From Cryptomeria japonica (taxonomy: Eukaryota; Streptophyta; Pinopsida; Cupressales; Cupressaceae), in contig NC_081414.1 of NCBI RefSeq assembly GCF_030272615.1, positions 2,727,501 to 2,791,500 on the forward strand: DNA of 64,000 bases. Reading direction: 5' to 3'. The notes beneath the pieces were generated by a model that worked only from the letters and a program-made list of their open reading frames with translations, did no database searches and was not told the origin of the DNA. The position numbers were made by a program, and so were the translations under genes. The first letter of the stretch is position 1. The number at the start of each line of letters is the position of its first letter. Shown one piece after another: positions 1 through 9,088 of the stretch.

Positions 1-264
1 GCTTTCTATTCTTTTGAATGGTTATCAATGGATGCATCTATATTTAAGATGGTGAATGGTTTCAGTTTTCTTATTTTCTTTTTGGTTAAAAGCATTTAAG
101 TTAATTTCTATTCATTGAATATCATCTAAAGGTAGCTGCCACCTTGTAAAATAAGCAAATAATCAGTTAGTAAATAGTTTGTTTAGACTAGTTAAACAAT
201 GGTTACATTTGTCACCCTTGTGGGCATAAGAATATAGAGTTAGGCGATAATCTGTTAACCAACA
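1..264 (+). repeat. 5' LTR of element A (3' part only)
   Basis: This segment aligns with 14126-14487: both contain ATGGATGCATCTATATTTAA, TGGGC(A/G)T(A/G)AGAATATAGAG and end in TTGTTAA(C/T)CAACA. The 5' copy lacks about 100 bases present in the 3' copy around 14195-14305. The LTR end at 264 is set by the CA terminus and the primer-binding site six bases further on. Confidence 0.85.
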
Positions 265-270
265 GATTTT

Positions 271-288
271 TGGCCACTCCGCTGGGGA
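271..288 (+). other. Primer-binding site of element A
   Basis: TGGCCACTCCGCTGGGGA starts with the TGG that pairs with a tRNA CCA end and lies six bases after the LTR. It closely resembles the tRNA-Arg-type site I remember from Ogre/Tat elements (TGGCGACTCCGCTGGGGA, one mismatch). The tRNA assignment is from memory. Confidence 0.75.
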
Positions 289-645
289 TATAAAAACCAG
301 TATTGTGAAGTATTTGTGGATTAGTCAGTGGGTTTATCAAGATAGGTTGTGCTTGTGTTGAAACCTAATGTAGATTGGTCGGTCTATAATCAAGAAGAAA
401 TAGTTGTAACTCTTCGACGCCTTTCTTGGTAAAAGAGGGGGACTTATCGTTAGTATCACAGAGTTAATGTTGTTTTGGAAAAAGAAGAGTAGTTTGGAGA
501 AAATGTGGTGCATATGGATATTTCTCAAGAAGGATTAGTTATTCTAGTCGAAGAGGTCCACCCTTTACCAGTCCTTAGAAATAATTAAATATTCCACCTA
601 AGTAAAAGTTGGCGACTTTGAGCCTTGTTGTTTAGTTAAATTTCG
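289..645 (+). other. Untranslated leader of element A
   Basis: Noncoding stretch between the primer-binding site and gag. It holds only very short open frames. Frame 1, used by gag, is closed by a TAA at 637-639, so gag cannot start before 640. Confidence 0.6.
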
Positions 646-2330
646 GCTTCCAAAAGATACACTAGGGTTGATAAGAAAAAGGGGATTGTTGATAAAGATT
701 TTAAATTCTTAGAATCCATCAACTTTTCGGCCTTCCCACCTGTGCGGAGAACTACAACCGTCAGTAGGCGTCCTCCTTCTAAATATAATAGACCCGCACT
801 GACCAATTCATATACTCTCAACCAAATCTTTGTATTGCAAGGTACCACATTACCCCTTCAAGTCCATTTTCCAATCCCTATTATTCAAGTCATGGCTCAA
901 CTTGTCCCATGGGGTTTAGCAATAGGGCCTATCACATTTGCAGTCGGGGCCCAACTCCATGATTTTCCCAAAGGCACCAAGAAAATTATCTCCAAGTTCA
1001 ATGGAGATGGGAAAATTTCTCCTGAGGAACATTTAAAGGCTTTCTTTATCGTGTCCTCTATCTTGGTAGTGCAACAAGAAGATGTTGCAATGAGGTTGTT
1101 TGTAGAATCTTTGATTGGTCCTACTGTCAAATGGTTTTATTCTCTACCTAATGGTTGTATAAATGATTGGAATACATTGAGGACCAAGTTTGAAAGTAGA
1201 TTTAAAACAGCAAAAGATGATTCTATTTTGGTATCTCAATTGGGATCTATGAAGAAAGAAGTACATGAAACCATGAGAGATTTTGTAGTGAAGTTCAATA
1301 AATTGTTTAATAGAATCACCACCAATATGAGACCGGGCAAGCATTTAATCAAAGAAATGTTTATCAACACTTTACCGCTTGATATAAGTTTCACCATTAA
1401 GAGAGAGGGTGTTGCTAATATAGAGGTTGCTCAAACTTTAGCCATAGCAATTGAAGACGATTTGATTATTGTTAGGAAATGGAAAAAAGAGCTGCAAACT
1501 GGAAAACCATTACCAGTAAATTCCACTGATCCAATGATTCATAGATTAGCCAAGGATATTATTACCTTGAAGAGGTAGATGCCTAAAGGTCCATCAACTC
1601 CTTATCAAGATACTACAAGAAGGGAGTATAATTATCAAGGTGTTTAGAATAAAATGCTCTCTATAGCTAGTCCAAGTTAGAGGTTGGCGATTGAAGGCCC
1701 CCCTTCTTCTTCTCCTTTATCTTCAAATGTGAGTAAGCATTGCATTTTTCATTTGGCATCTGATCATGATGGAAGTAATTACCCACAAATGATAAGATAC
1801 ACGTAGTTGTTGTCCACAAGTGAACATACCACGAAGCCTTATGTAGAGGAGCCCAGTTCATCCAAGGATGTTGGTGTACATTTCTTTGAGTACCTACCTA
1901 GTAATATTTATGAGGAAGATGTACTGGTAGAGGTGAATGATCCTAATTGTGTCATGTTCACTAGGTTGTAGCATGCAAAGGGAGAACAAAGTAATCCCTC
2001 CTCCACTCCCAAGTTTCTCTTGACCAAACAGAAGAAAGTAGACCAAGGAATTCCTAAGGAATCCCAAACTGAGGTAACTCCTCCTACTTATGTCCTTGTT
2101 GTATTAAACTCCACTCCCTTTGATATTATTGAGTCTTGTAAGAATACAAAGATCCAAATCTCTCAAGATGAATATCTAAGGCTTAATCCTAAGGAATTGG
2201 ATAGATTGGTTAAATATGTCAAAGAGGGAACCCTATCACCTCAACGCAATACCCAGTTATCCTATGATAATGAAGTCAGTGTGGAAGAACAAGTTTGTTC
2301 CAATTATAAAGATGACCTTTCTTTTTCGCA
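646..2330 (+). pseudogene. gag: gag of element A (capsid region plus linker), broken
   Basis: The product would be the Gag structural polyprotein that packages element RNA. Frame 1 opens after the stop at 637; the first in-frame ATG is at 892. The stretch FNGDGK...EEHLKAFF, followed by W-containing helices (VKWFYSLPNG, DWNTLRTKFESRF) up to about 1490, is the classic retrotransposon gag capsid fold. Downstream the same frame continues as a poorly conserved linker to the protease, interrupted by stops at 1576, 1645, 1678, 1804 and 1969, all of them TAG. I see no CCHC zinc knuckle. The frame is otherwise unbroken for about 2 kb, so decay was by point mutation rather than by indels in this part. 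Confidence 0.85.
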
Positions 2331-2340
2331 AGACCCCTTT

Positions 2341-2690
2341 GCTAGACTAGAGCCTTTCTATGTCTCTTTGTTTATTGTTGGCTTTAGGTTAAGCAGTTGT
2401 ATTCTCGGCTCTGGTACTTCTGAAAATGTAATGCTTTCTCAGGTAGCCCAAGCTTTAGGTTTATCCATTACCTCTTCCCAAGGGAAATGTTACTCCACGG
2501 ATGGCTCTGCAGTCCCAATCATAGGTCAGATCAAAGATGCTCAAGTAGCCCTTGCAACTTTTCCCAAAAAGAGACTAAAATTAACAACATTAGTGGCTAA
2601 TATACCTGCCAGCTATGGGATGCTTCTAAGTAGGATTTTTTATAAAGATTTGGGGGGATAAATTCAAATGGATTGATCCTATGATTTGAT
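2341..2690 (+). pseudogene. Aspartic protease of element A, catalytic Asp lost
   Basis: The protease would cut the polyprotein. The same frame as gag continues through DPFARLEPFYVSLF, then a strand-turn ILGSGTSENVM, where the family has an Asp in the D-S/T-G triad. Here the codon at 2407-2409 is GGC (Gly), so the active site is gone. The C-terminal flap region YGMLLSRIFYKDLGG is typical of Tat-lineage proteases. Stops occur at 2659 (TAA) and 2674 (TGA), both where related proteins continue. Confidence 0.82.
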
Positions 2691-2754
2691 TCCACTGGAA
2701 GGGAAGAAAATGCATCTTAACCCTAAGCCTAAAGCCAATTTTACTATATTGAAA

Positions 2755-3300
2755 TCTAGAGACCCTAGAGCTGACATTTTATTTGTGGAAACCAGACCTG
2801 GCACCTATATGTGTTCACCAAACCCTCATGATAGTTCTGATCTAGTCACCCCTAATCTAAAGGATGAGTTATGGACAATTGAGTTCAATTGAAGTTGTGC
2901 CAATGCTGGATCAGGAGCAGGGGTAGTCCTAGTCTCACCTGATGGTTACAAAGTTTCCTTACACCTTCAAACTAGGATTTGCTAATACCAATAATATTGT
3001 TGAATATGAAGCTTTGTTGCTTGGTTAAGGATTAGCTAAAGAAAAGGTAATAAAATAGTTGAAGGTTGTTGGTGATGTTGAGTTGGTTGTCAGGCAAGTC
3101 AGAAAGGTTTATACTATGAAAAATAGTCATTTGAAGCATTATAGAAACAGGGTTTGGGATTGCATTGAAACCTTTGATGCCTTCTCAATTGAATATGTTC
3201 CGAGAAGCCTAAACACAAGATCTGTTTCGTTATCTATTTCGGCATCTTTAGTCTTGCCTCATCTTGATTTTGTAGACAAGACTTTCCAAGTGGAGGTGAT
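2755..3300 (+). pseudogene. Archaeal-type RNase H domain of element A, located before RT
   Basis: The stretch WTIEFN-stop-SCANAGSGAGVVLVSPDG, then VEYEALLLG and VVGDVELVVRQV, matches the D-E-D layout of the plant Tat additional RNase H (usual consensus FDGSC...GAG, EYEAL, GDS.LV). The first catalytic Asp appears as Asn and is followed by a TGA at 2890. A one-base frameshift near 2960 moves the reading from frame 1 to frame 2. The domain sits upstream of reverse transcriptase. In elements E and G of this window the equivalent domain lies downstream of the native RNase H, so two architectures coexist here. Confidence 0.75.
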
Positions 3301-4690
3301 GTAAATACCAAGTGTCCCTAACAATGTTGATCATTGGCGGGTGATCAACGATGATAGCCAGATAATTGAATTTCTTGAGAATTCCAAGTCCTTTGCTCAC
3401 TGTTATTTTGAAGGAGGTGTTGATGAGAGTGTCAAAGTGTTAGAAGGTGAGGTTATTGATTCTTAAGGGAATGAAGAAGAGGTAGTATAGTTGAAGGGAA
3501 ATAAAATACCTAAAGGTTGGTCTCTCTTGAGGATCTTTTCAATGGGCATGATCAATATCTAAATCAAAAGAACAAGTTTGTTCCCTCCTCTGTTGAATAT
3601 GATCAAGTCAACATTCGGATTGAGGAGAACCCAAATCTTGTCTATATTGGTAAATGTTGCTCTCCTAAAGAAAGGGAGAAGCTTATTACTTTTTTGCTCT
3701 TTTATCAAGATGTCTTTGCTTGGAGTTATGCTGACCTAAAGAAATTCAGAAATGACACTTTCCAGCATAAAATTCTCTTAAAAGCTAGTGTCACACCTTT
3801 CAACAGAAACAACGTACTTACAATCCCAAGATTGTTGATGCCATCTTTACTGAAACTAAAAAGATATAGAATGCAAAGATCATCTACCCCATTCATCATT
3901 CCACATGGGTTGCCAATATTGTTCCTATGAGAAAAAAGAATGGGGAAATAAGAATATGTGTTGACTTCATAAATCTAAATCAGGCTTCCTTAAAAGACAA
4001 TTATCCCTTGCCTGTCATGGACCATATTTTGCAAAATGTTGCAGGCTCAGAGATGATGTCTATTCTTGATTGATAGTTTCTCATGTTATAACCAGGCTGA
4101 AATAGCCCCTAAAGATCAACATAAGACTACTTTTACTACTCCTATTAGAGTATTTGCTTATCATAGAATGTCATTCGGTCTTATAAATGTTGGTGTCGCC
4201 TTTTAGAGGGCTATGGATTTGTCTTTTGGAGATTTGAAAAATAAAATCATTGTAATCTACTTGGATGACCTGACAGTCTGAACTCTAAAAAGAGAGCCAA
4301 TCTTCTACATGATTTGGAAATAGTTGTGCAATGGTGCAAGGAGAAAGGTATCTCTTTGAATCCCAAGAAATTTGTTTTTGTTATGACCGAAGGAAAACTC
4401 TTGGGCCATATCGTATCAAAAGAAGGAATCAAGATTGACCCTGAAAGAGTGAAGGCAATTATGTAGTTGAGCTTACCAGAAAACAAAGATGGGGTTAGGT
4501 CTTTCTTTGTCCAGGTGAATTTCTTAAGGAGGTTTGTTCTTGATTTTGTTGAGTTGACTAAACCTATTGTAGAGATGATGAAAAACCATCCTTCTTTTAA
4601 GTGGATTCCTGAGGGAAAATAGTCTCTTGAAGACATAAAGGTGGCAATTGCAAACACACCTACCCTGGTGTATCCTGATTTCACTAAGGA
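3301..4690 (+). pseudogene. Linker and reverse transcriptase of element A, broken
   Basis: After a linker (3301-3516, with TAA/TAG stops) frame 1 reads DVFAWSYADLKKF, the usual entry to plant Gypsy RT. Further on come KKNGEIRICVDF, ASLKDNYPLP, SILD (first catalytic Asp), FSCYNQ and the active-site box YLDD at 4258-4269, then the thumb motif GHIVSKEGIKIDP. The frame changes at least twice: frame 3 near 3912 and back to frame 1 before 4200. Two adjacent stops lie near 4072. The active-site residues survive, but no continuous protein can be made. Confidence 0.85.
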
Positions 4691-5075
4691 TTTAATTATA
4701 TACTCTTATGCCTCAGAACATACCTTGTCAGCTATATTGTTACAAAAAAAATGAACAAGGTATTGAAGCCCCAATATATTTTATGAGTATCCCTTTGAAC
4801 AAGTATGAATTGAATTATTCTCCTCTTGAGAAGCATGCCTGTGTTGTAGTTAAAGCTCTTAAGAGCTTCAGGTATTATATTTTACACTCTAATGTTGTTG
4901 TTTTTGTACTGAAGGCAACTGTGAAAAGTATCCTTACTCAGCAAGAGATTGGGTGCAATAAGAGAGGCTCCTGGATAGCCAAAGTGCAAGAATATGATGT
5001 GGATATTAAACCCACTAATTTGGTTAGAGGGAAAGGCTTGGCTAAGTTAATTGTAGAAAGCAATCCCTCTGAGGA
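4691..5075 (+). pseudogene. Native RNase H domain of element A
   Basis: Frame 1 reads YSYASEHTLSAILLQ, then LNYSPLEKHACVVVKALKSFRYYIL and the tail of the RT-linked RNase H (IAKVQEYDVDIKPTNLVRGKG). The position that carries the first catalytic Asp in active Gypsy RNase H (DAS motif) reads ASE here. That fits the general idea that the linked RNase H of Tat elements has decayed while a second one was acquired. One TGA interrupts near 4753. Confidence 0.75.
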
Positions 5076-6353
5076 AGAAAGCCTCCCATTGGTGTTGTTT
5101 ACTAGCACAATAGATGAATGGTTCTCGGATGTGTCATACTTCTTGATGCATGTAGATTATCCCCCTCACCTATCGCCAAAGGAGAAACAAAATCTGAAAC
5201 TCAATGCTAGAAGGTATGTTCTTTGGGAAGGAAATATATATAAAAGAGGAGTTGATGGTACTTTCCTGAGATGTGTAGACAAGGAACAACAAAATAAGTT
5301 GTTAGAATTCTTTCACAATGAGGCATGTGGCGGTCATTTTTTTGCCTGTGTAACAACCTTCAAGATTCTTCATCAAAAGTTCTATTGGCTAGGTATGTTC
5401 AAAGATACATATGAATGGGTAGCCAAGTGTAAAAAATGTGCCATGTTCACTAGTTGAACTCACTTAGTTGCATTGCCCTTGAGACATGTTGTGATTGATG
5501 AGCCTTTCCAGCAATGGGGCATTTATTTTATAGGTCCAATCAACCCACATTATTGTGCCGAACATACTCATATTTTAACAACCATTGATTATTTTACCAA
5601 ATGGGTAAAAGTCATCCCTATGAAGCATACTACTTTTGAAGTGTTGTGCAATTTTATGAAAGAAAACATATTGGTGAGATTTGGAGTACCTAAAAAACTG
5701 ATTACTGACAATGCTAGTTATTTTTCATCAATTGAGATTACTTTGTTTTGCTATGAGAACAACATAAGCTTGGCCCACTCCTCAAATTATTACCCTCAAG
5801 GGAATGGACAAGCTAAGTCCACCAACAAGAATATTGCCTCCATCATCAAGAAATTATTGTATGAGAATCAAAGGGAATGGCATAAAAAGAGATATGATGC
5901 TCTATGGGCTGATAGAGTAACATATAAAAGGGCTATAGGCATGTTTCCTTTTCAGCTTGTTTATGGAGTGGAGAGTGCTTTACCCTTGCCACTAGAACTC
6001 TCTGCATTCAATCTACAAAAGGCTATTGAGGATGAACAATTTCAATCCATAGTGGAGAAGAGGATCATGTACTTGAATAAGTTGGAAGAACAAAGGGAAG
6101 TGGTGATAGACAAAATTACTCACCACCAAAAGATGGTCAAGAAGATATTTGACAAGAGAGCCAGATAGAGGAATTTTATAGTCGGAGACATGGTACTTCT
6201 TTGGGACAAGAGGAGAGAACCAAAAGATTCATTATGGAACGGACCTTTTCAGATCAGACAAGTCCTTTGCAATAATGTTTTGTTGTTGGCCTATCTTGAT
6301 GGTACTACATTGCTTCTTGCCTATAATGGACAAGATTTGAAAATATTCAATTG
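5076..6353 (+). pseudogene. Integrase of element A, two of three catalytic residues lost
   Basis: The zinc-binding N-terminal domain is visible at about 5308-5450 (HNEACGGH, then CKKC). The catalytic core follows in the same frame after a TGA at 5455. The D,D-35-E triad is damaged: the first Asp is Tyr (WGIYFIGP, codon 5524-5526) and the Glu is Lys (GNGQAKSTNK, codon 5815-5817); only the middle Asp (ITDNAS, 5707-5709) remains. After a TAG at 6166 the frame runs on through FIVGDMVLLWDKRRE and LWNGPFQI to a TGA at 6352, the normal C-terminal domain. This copy could not integrate DNA. Confidence 0.88.
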
Positions 6354-6829
6354 AAGCAGTCTCGTCCTCTTTGTACATAGTTTTGTTTTCCTAGTTAGTT
6401 TGTTGTGTCCTGTTTTCTTTTGTTTTTGTTGCCCAATGAATAAGGCTTATGCCACATTTTTCTGGGTCCTCTGCATCCTTAAAAGTCCTTGCCCCCATTC
6501 AGATCCAAAATGTTTCCCCCCTTTTTAATTTTGGAACTGCCATCCAAATATTTTCTAAGTGTTTCCTTATTGCTCCATATTTCAAGCTCCCCGTCTTGGG
6601 TTTTATGAGTTTCCAAAGTCTTTTCACATGATGTGTCTATTTTCCAAGCTTGTCGCGAGGTTAGGAAGCTTCGAAAGTATCTAATTGCCCGATCTCCCAT
6701 TGTCTTGTGCTTTAGTCACTCTAGCGAGAGTTGTGGAAAGTTTGTAAGTTTTGACCATAGGTTCATAAGTTCACATTTTCCCCGACTAAGCAACTTGTCA
6801 GTCTCACCTAGGTCTTGGGGAATCGCCTT
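6354..6829 (+). other. 3' spacer of element A, first part
   Basis: T-rich noncoding DNA between integrase and the insertion point of element B. No domain or repeat recognised. The spacer continues beyond B at 11669. Confidence 0.6.
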
Positions 6830-6834
6830 TGTGT
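6830..6834. other. Target-site duplication of element B, left copy
   Basis: TGTGT directly precedes the left LTR of B. An identical TGTGT follows the right LTR at 11664-11668. Confidence 0.92.
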
Positions 6835-7105
6835 TGTTTACCCTCTCAGGTGAATAACTTAAAGCACACAGATAAAACACGTAATGCAGAATAATAATGC
6901 CATAGATATCAGATGTAATATAAGAGATGTTATTCCATTCCTGATTATTTTCCTCACAAGTTACATTCAGAAGTATTTAAAGGTACCGAGGGGGTGCGAG
7001 CGCCAACTATCGCACCGCAACTACCACCCCGTGGTTGCCAACTAACCAAGACAATTACAACTTAATTAACTAGTCTTATGTTTGTGTACAATAATGCCGC
7101 TAATA
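6835..7105 (-). repeat. Left LTR (3' LTR) of element B
   Basis: 271 bp, same length as the right LTR with no gaps. By my count 18 positions differ, 17 of them transitions. The terminus reads AATA here against AACA in the other copy. A TTTAAATAC box on the minus strand is the likely TATA element. Confidence 0.93.
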
Positions 7106-7120
7106 TCATCCCCCCCAAAA
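7106..7120 (-). other. Polypurine tract of element B
   Basis: On the minus strand TTTTGGGGGGGATGA immediately precedes the LTR, the expected plus-strand primer site. It sets the element orientation as minus. Confidence 0.8.
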
Positions 7121-7189
7121 GAAAAGAAGTCAGCTCCGGATGACTTAATACAAAATAGAGATGACATTAAACAGAACTGCTGATGCCAA

Positions 7190-7620
7190 TCGAGCCCGAA
7201 ACTTATACACCTATTGTGTCCTTGCCTGAAAACCCTTTTCTGCTACCATCCAATGCTCAAGTGCAGATTTCATCATTAGTGCTTCCTTTGACATCACAAT
7301 CCTCCTGTGCCTAAACCAAACTTGTCTGCAAAACATGCTTTTCGGTCTCAGCCTCCACCAACTGCTACTCAAATGATACTGTCTCCCTAGCCATTTTGTC
7401 CTCAATAGCCACCGACGTTTCCCTCTCGGCATCCAACTCCTAGGTACGCTAAGCTAAGTCTCATGCTAGCACTGCCTCCAACCTGGTGGTCAACTCCTCC
7501 CGAGCCCTCTCTACATCCACCAAGGCAACCTCACGTCCAGCCGAGACATACTCCAAGTTCCTCATAGTGTACCATTCCTACCTGGAGGTGGCCACAACTC
7601 ACTGGCACAAAGGCTAGGAG
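7190..7620 (-). pseudogene. Decayed coiled-coil ORF remnant at the 3' end of element B
   Basis: The minus strand from about 7520 downwards reads a charged, heptad-like sequence (VERAREELTTRLEAVLA, then ELDAERETSVAIEDKMARE) interrupted by one TGA and four TAG codons over about 80 codons. All four TAG sit where CAG (Gln) would fit the pattern. The amphipathic Glu/Leu/Arg composition suggests a coiled coil encoded downstream of pol. I do not recognise the family. It lies next to the purine tract, where extra ORFs of plant retroelements often sit. Confidence 0.5.
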
Positions 7621-8020
7621 ACACCTCAAATCCTCGATCACACTCCCCAAAGGCTAATAGCTGAACTGAATAACTCCCTGGTGTCATACAGCTATGTGGA
7701 CCTACAATGCCTTCCCTCAAACTCTGTTTGTTCGCAACCTCCAAATCCGTCTCCCTCTATGGCTTATGGCTTCCCCGCCAATGCTTAGCTACAGGCTTCT
7801 TTCTCACAGTACGGACAACCACAACACTTCTCGTGACATCTCTAATGCCCTTCGCCCAACTCCAACAAGTGTCCTTCTTTTTTCTTTTCTTTTTTTTTTG
7901 TACGGTCATCGTACGGACCGCAAGGTTTTTTTAAAATATTTTTTTCCCAACCGTACGGTCAACTGCCATACGGACCCATACAATCGTACCTTTTTTTTTC
8001 CAATTTCCCAATTTAGTCAT
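7621..8020 (-). other. Noncoding 3' region of element B
   Basis: No coding remnant recognised. Bases 7900-7990 carry several CGTACGG-type palindromic motifs separated by T runs, which could fold locally. An open plus-strand frame across 7694-8368 is low complexity and not conserved. Confidence 0.45.
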
Positions 8021-8345
8021 CTAGAGAGTCATCGGCTCAGGTCCCTTGTCTCTGGGATCGCCCTTCATCCTTCTTGGTTTTCCTTGCCTAAGAGTCTCCC
8101 ACGTTGGTCCCGTGCCTCTCAAGTTGCCTTCTCGGCCTCTCGAGTCCCCTTCCACCCTCTCGGGTCCCCCTCTGGGCTCTCGGGTGTCCTTCCGGCCTCT
8201 CAAGTCCCCTGCGTGCTTCTTGTGGTAGGGTTTCAATTTGGGCCCGTTGGTGCCAAGTCTATTTTCGATGGCCATCCGAAGACCTGGAACCACAAATTCT
8301 ACGGGGACCATGGTCTCCTTCCCGTAGATAAGAAGAAGAAGAATA
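8021..8345 (-). pseudogene. Integrase C-terminal remnant of element B
   Basis: Just after a simple-repeat junction the minus strand reads IYGKETMVPVEFVVPGLR, the well-known end of the Gypsy integrase core (YGKEAV.P.E). A few residues later GPKLKPYHKK matches the last strand of the integrase C-terminal domain. The roughly 100 residues that should separate these are missing, as are RT, RNase H and most of integrase. The protein tail beyond is Arg/Gly-rich and encoded by a 21-bp minisatellite. Confidence 0.72.
8120..8215. repeat. Minisatellite of about 21 bp, four copies
   Basis: Units built around CTCTCG(A/G)GTCCCC repeat at about 21-bp spacing with point differences. A multiple of three keeps the minus frame open and yields Gly-Arg-rich repeats. 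Confidence 0.6.
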
Positions 8346-8358
8346 ATAATAATTTTTT
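8333..8358. repeat. Simple repeat at the pol-deletion junction of element B
   Basis: (AAG)n(AAT)n followed by a T run, exactly between the residues that precede RT (WNPVWKALAFKK) and the integrase remnant. Marks the internal deletion end-joining point. Confidence 0.75.
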
Positions 8359-8369
8359 TGAAAGCTAAG

Positions 8370-9088
8370 GCCTTCCACACAGGGTTCCAATCGTTGCTGA
8401 CACAATTGATCTTGGGATTATCTACGTCACCGAGGTTTGGGGCGTCTCCCTTCCAATATTCTCTGTATTCTGGCAGGTACACCTCCTCTGTTACTTGCGT
8501 CGGTTCCTCTACTTCGAGCCTGTAGCTTTGGAACATTTTGTAATCCTCTATCTACCAATGAAAGAGCTCATTCAATGACCCCATCTCATCCTCAAAGCAC
8601 TCTCCTAGTTTGAGAATCCCTTCGTCGTTGGGCTCCTTGCAGCCTCATCCTTCGTTCCTCAAGTTGCCTTCTCCTTCACCCTTCGATTTCGAAGATTATG
8701 CCAGTTCCTCACTAACCAACTATGTCCTGAGGTCTATGATAAACTTCCTTCCTCCATTCTCCATAGACAGAGTGTTCTTCTTCTAGTTGTGGGTGGCCTT
8801 GGCTGCCACCAGCCACCCTCTCCCTAAGATCGCATCATACCCTTTTTTCTTTAGTGGGATTACCACGAAGTCCAATATGAAGGGTTGCATCTCGATGGTA
8901 ACTTGTTGGCCCATCAGTGTCCCGATGGGTTTGATTCCATGTTGATCTGCTCCGAGCAGATTGAATGTAGATGGCCATAGCGTCGGCTTCCCCAGCTTTC
9001 GCCAAGTTTCTTCTGGAAGAACATTCACTCCTGATCCACCATCGATGATGGTATCAGTTAGAATGGTGCCAAGGATACCCATCTCCAC
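8370..9088 (-). pseudogene. Aspartic protease of element B with C-terminal linker
   Basis: The minus frame from 9088 reads TDTIIDGGSGVNVLPEETW, the protease active site with its Asp intact (D-G-G form used in these elements), then LLGADQHGIKP, a hydrophobic strand and YDAILGRGWL. The linker to RT continues with several stops through INCVSNDWNPVWKALAFKK, at which point RT should start but a simple repeat takes its place. A one-base shift separates this frame from gag near 9090. Confidence 0.82.

Noticed and set aside
337-528. 63-codon minus-strand ORF in the A leader
   Set aside because: No homology pattern, opposite to element orientation, expected by chance in AT-rich DNA.
7694-8368. 224-codon plus-strand frame
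   Set aside because: Low complexity, opposite to the coding strand of B, covers the minisatellite; no domain.
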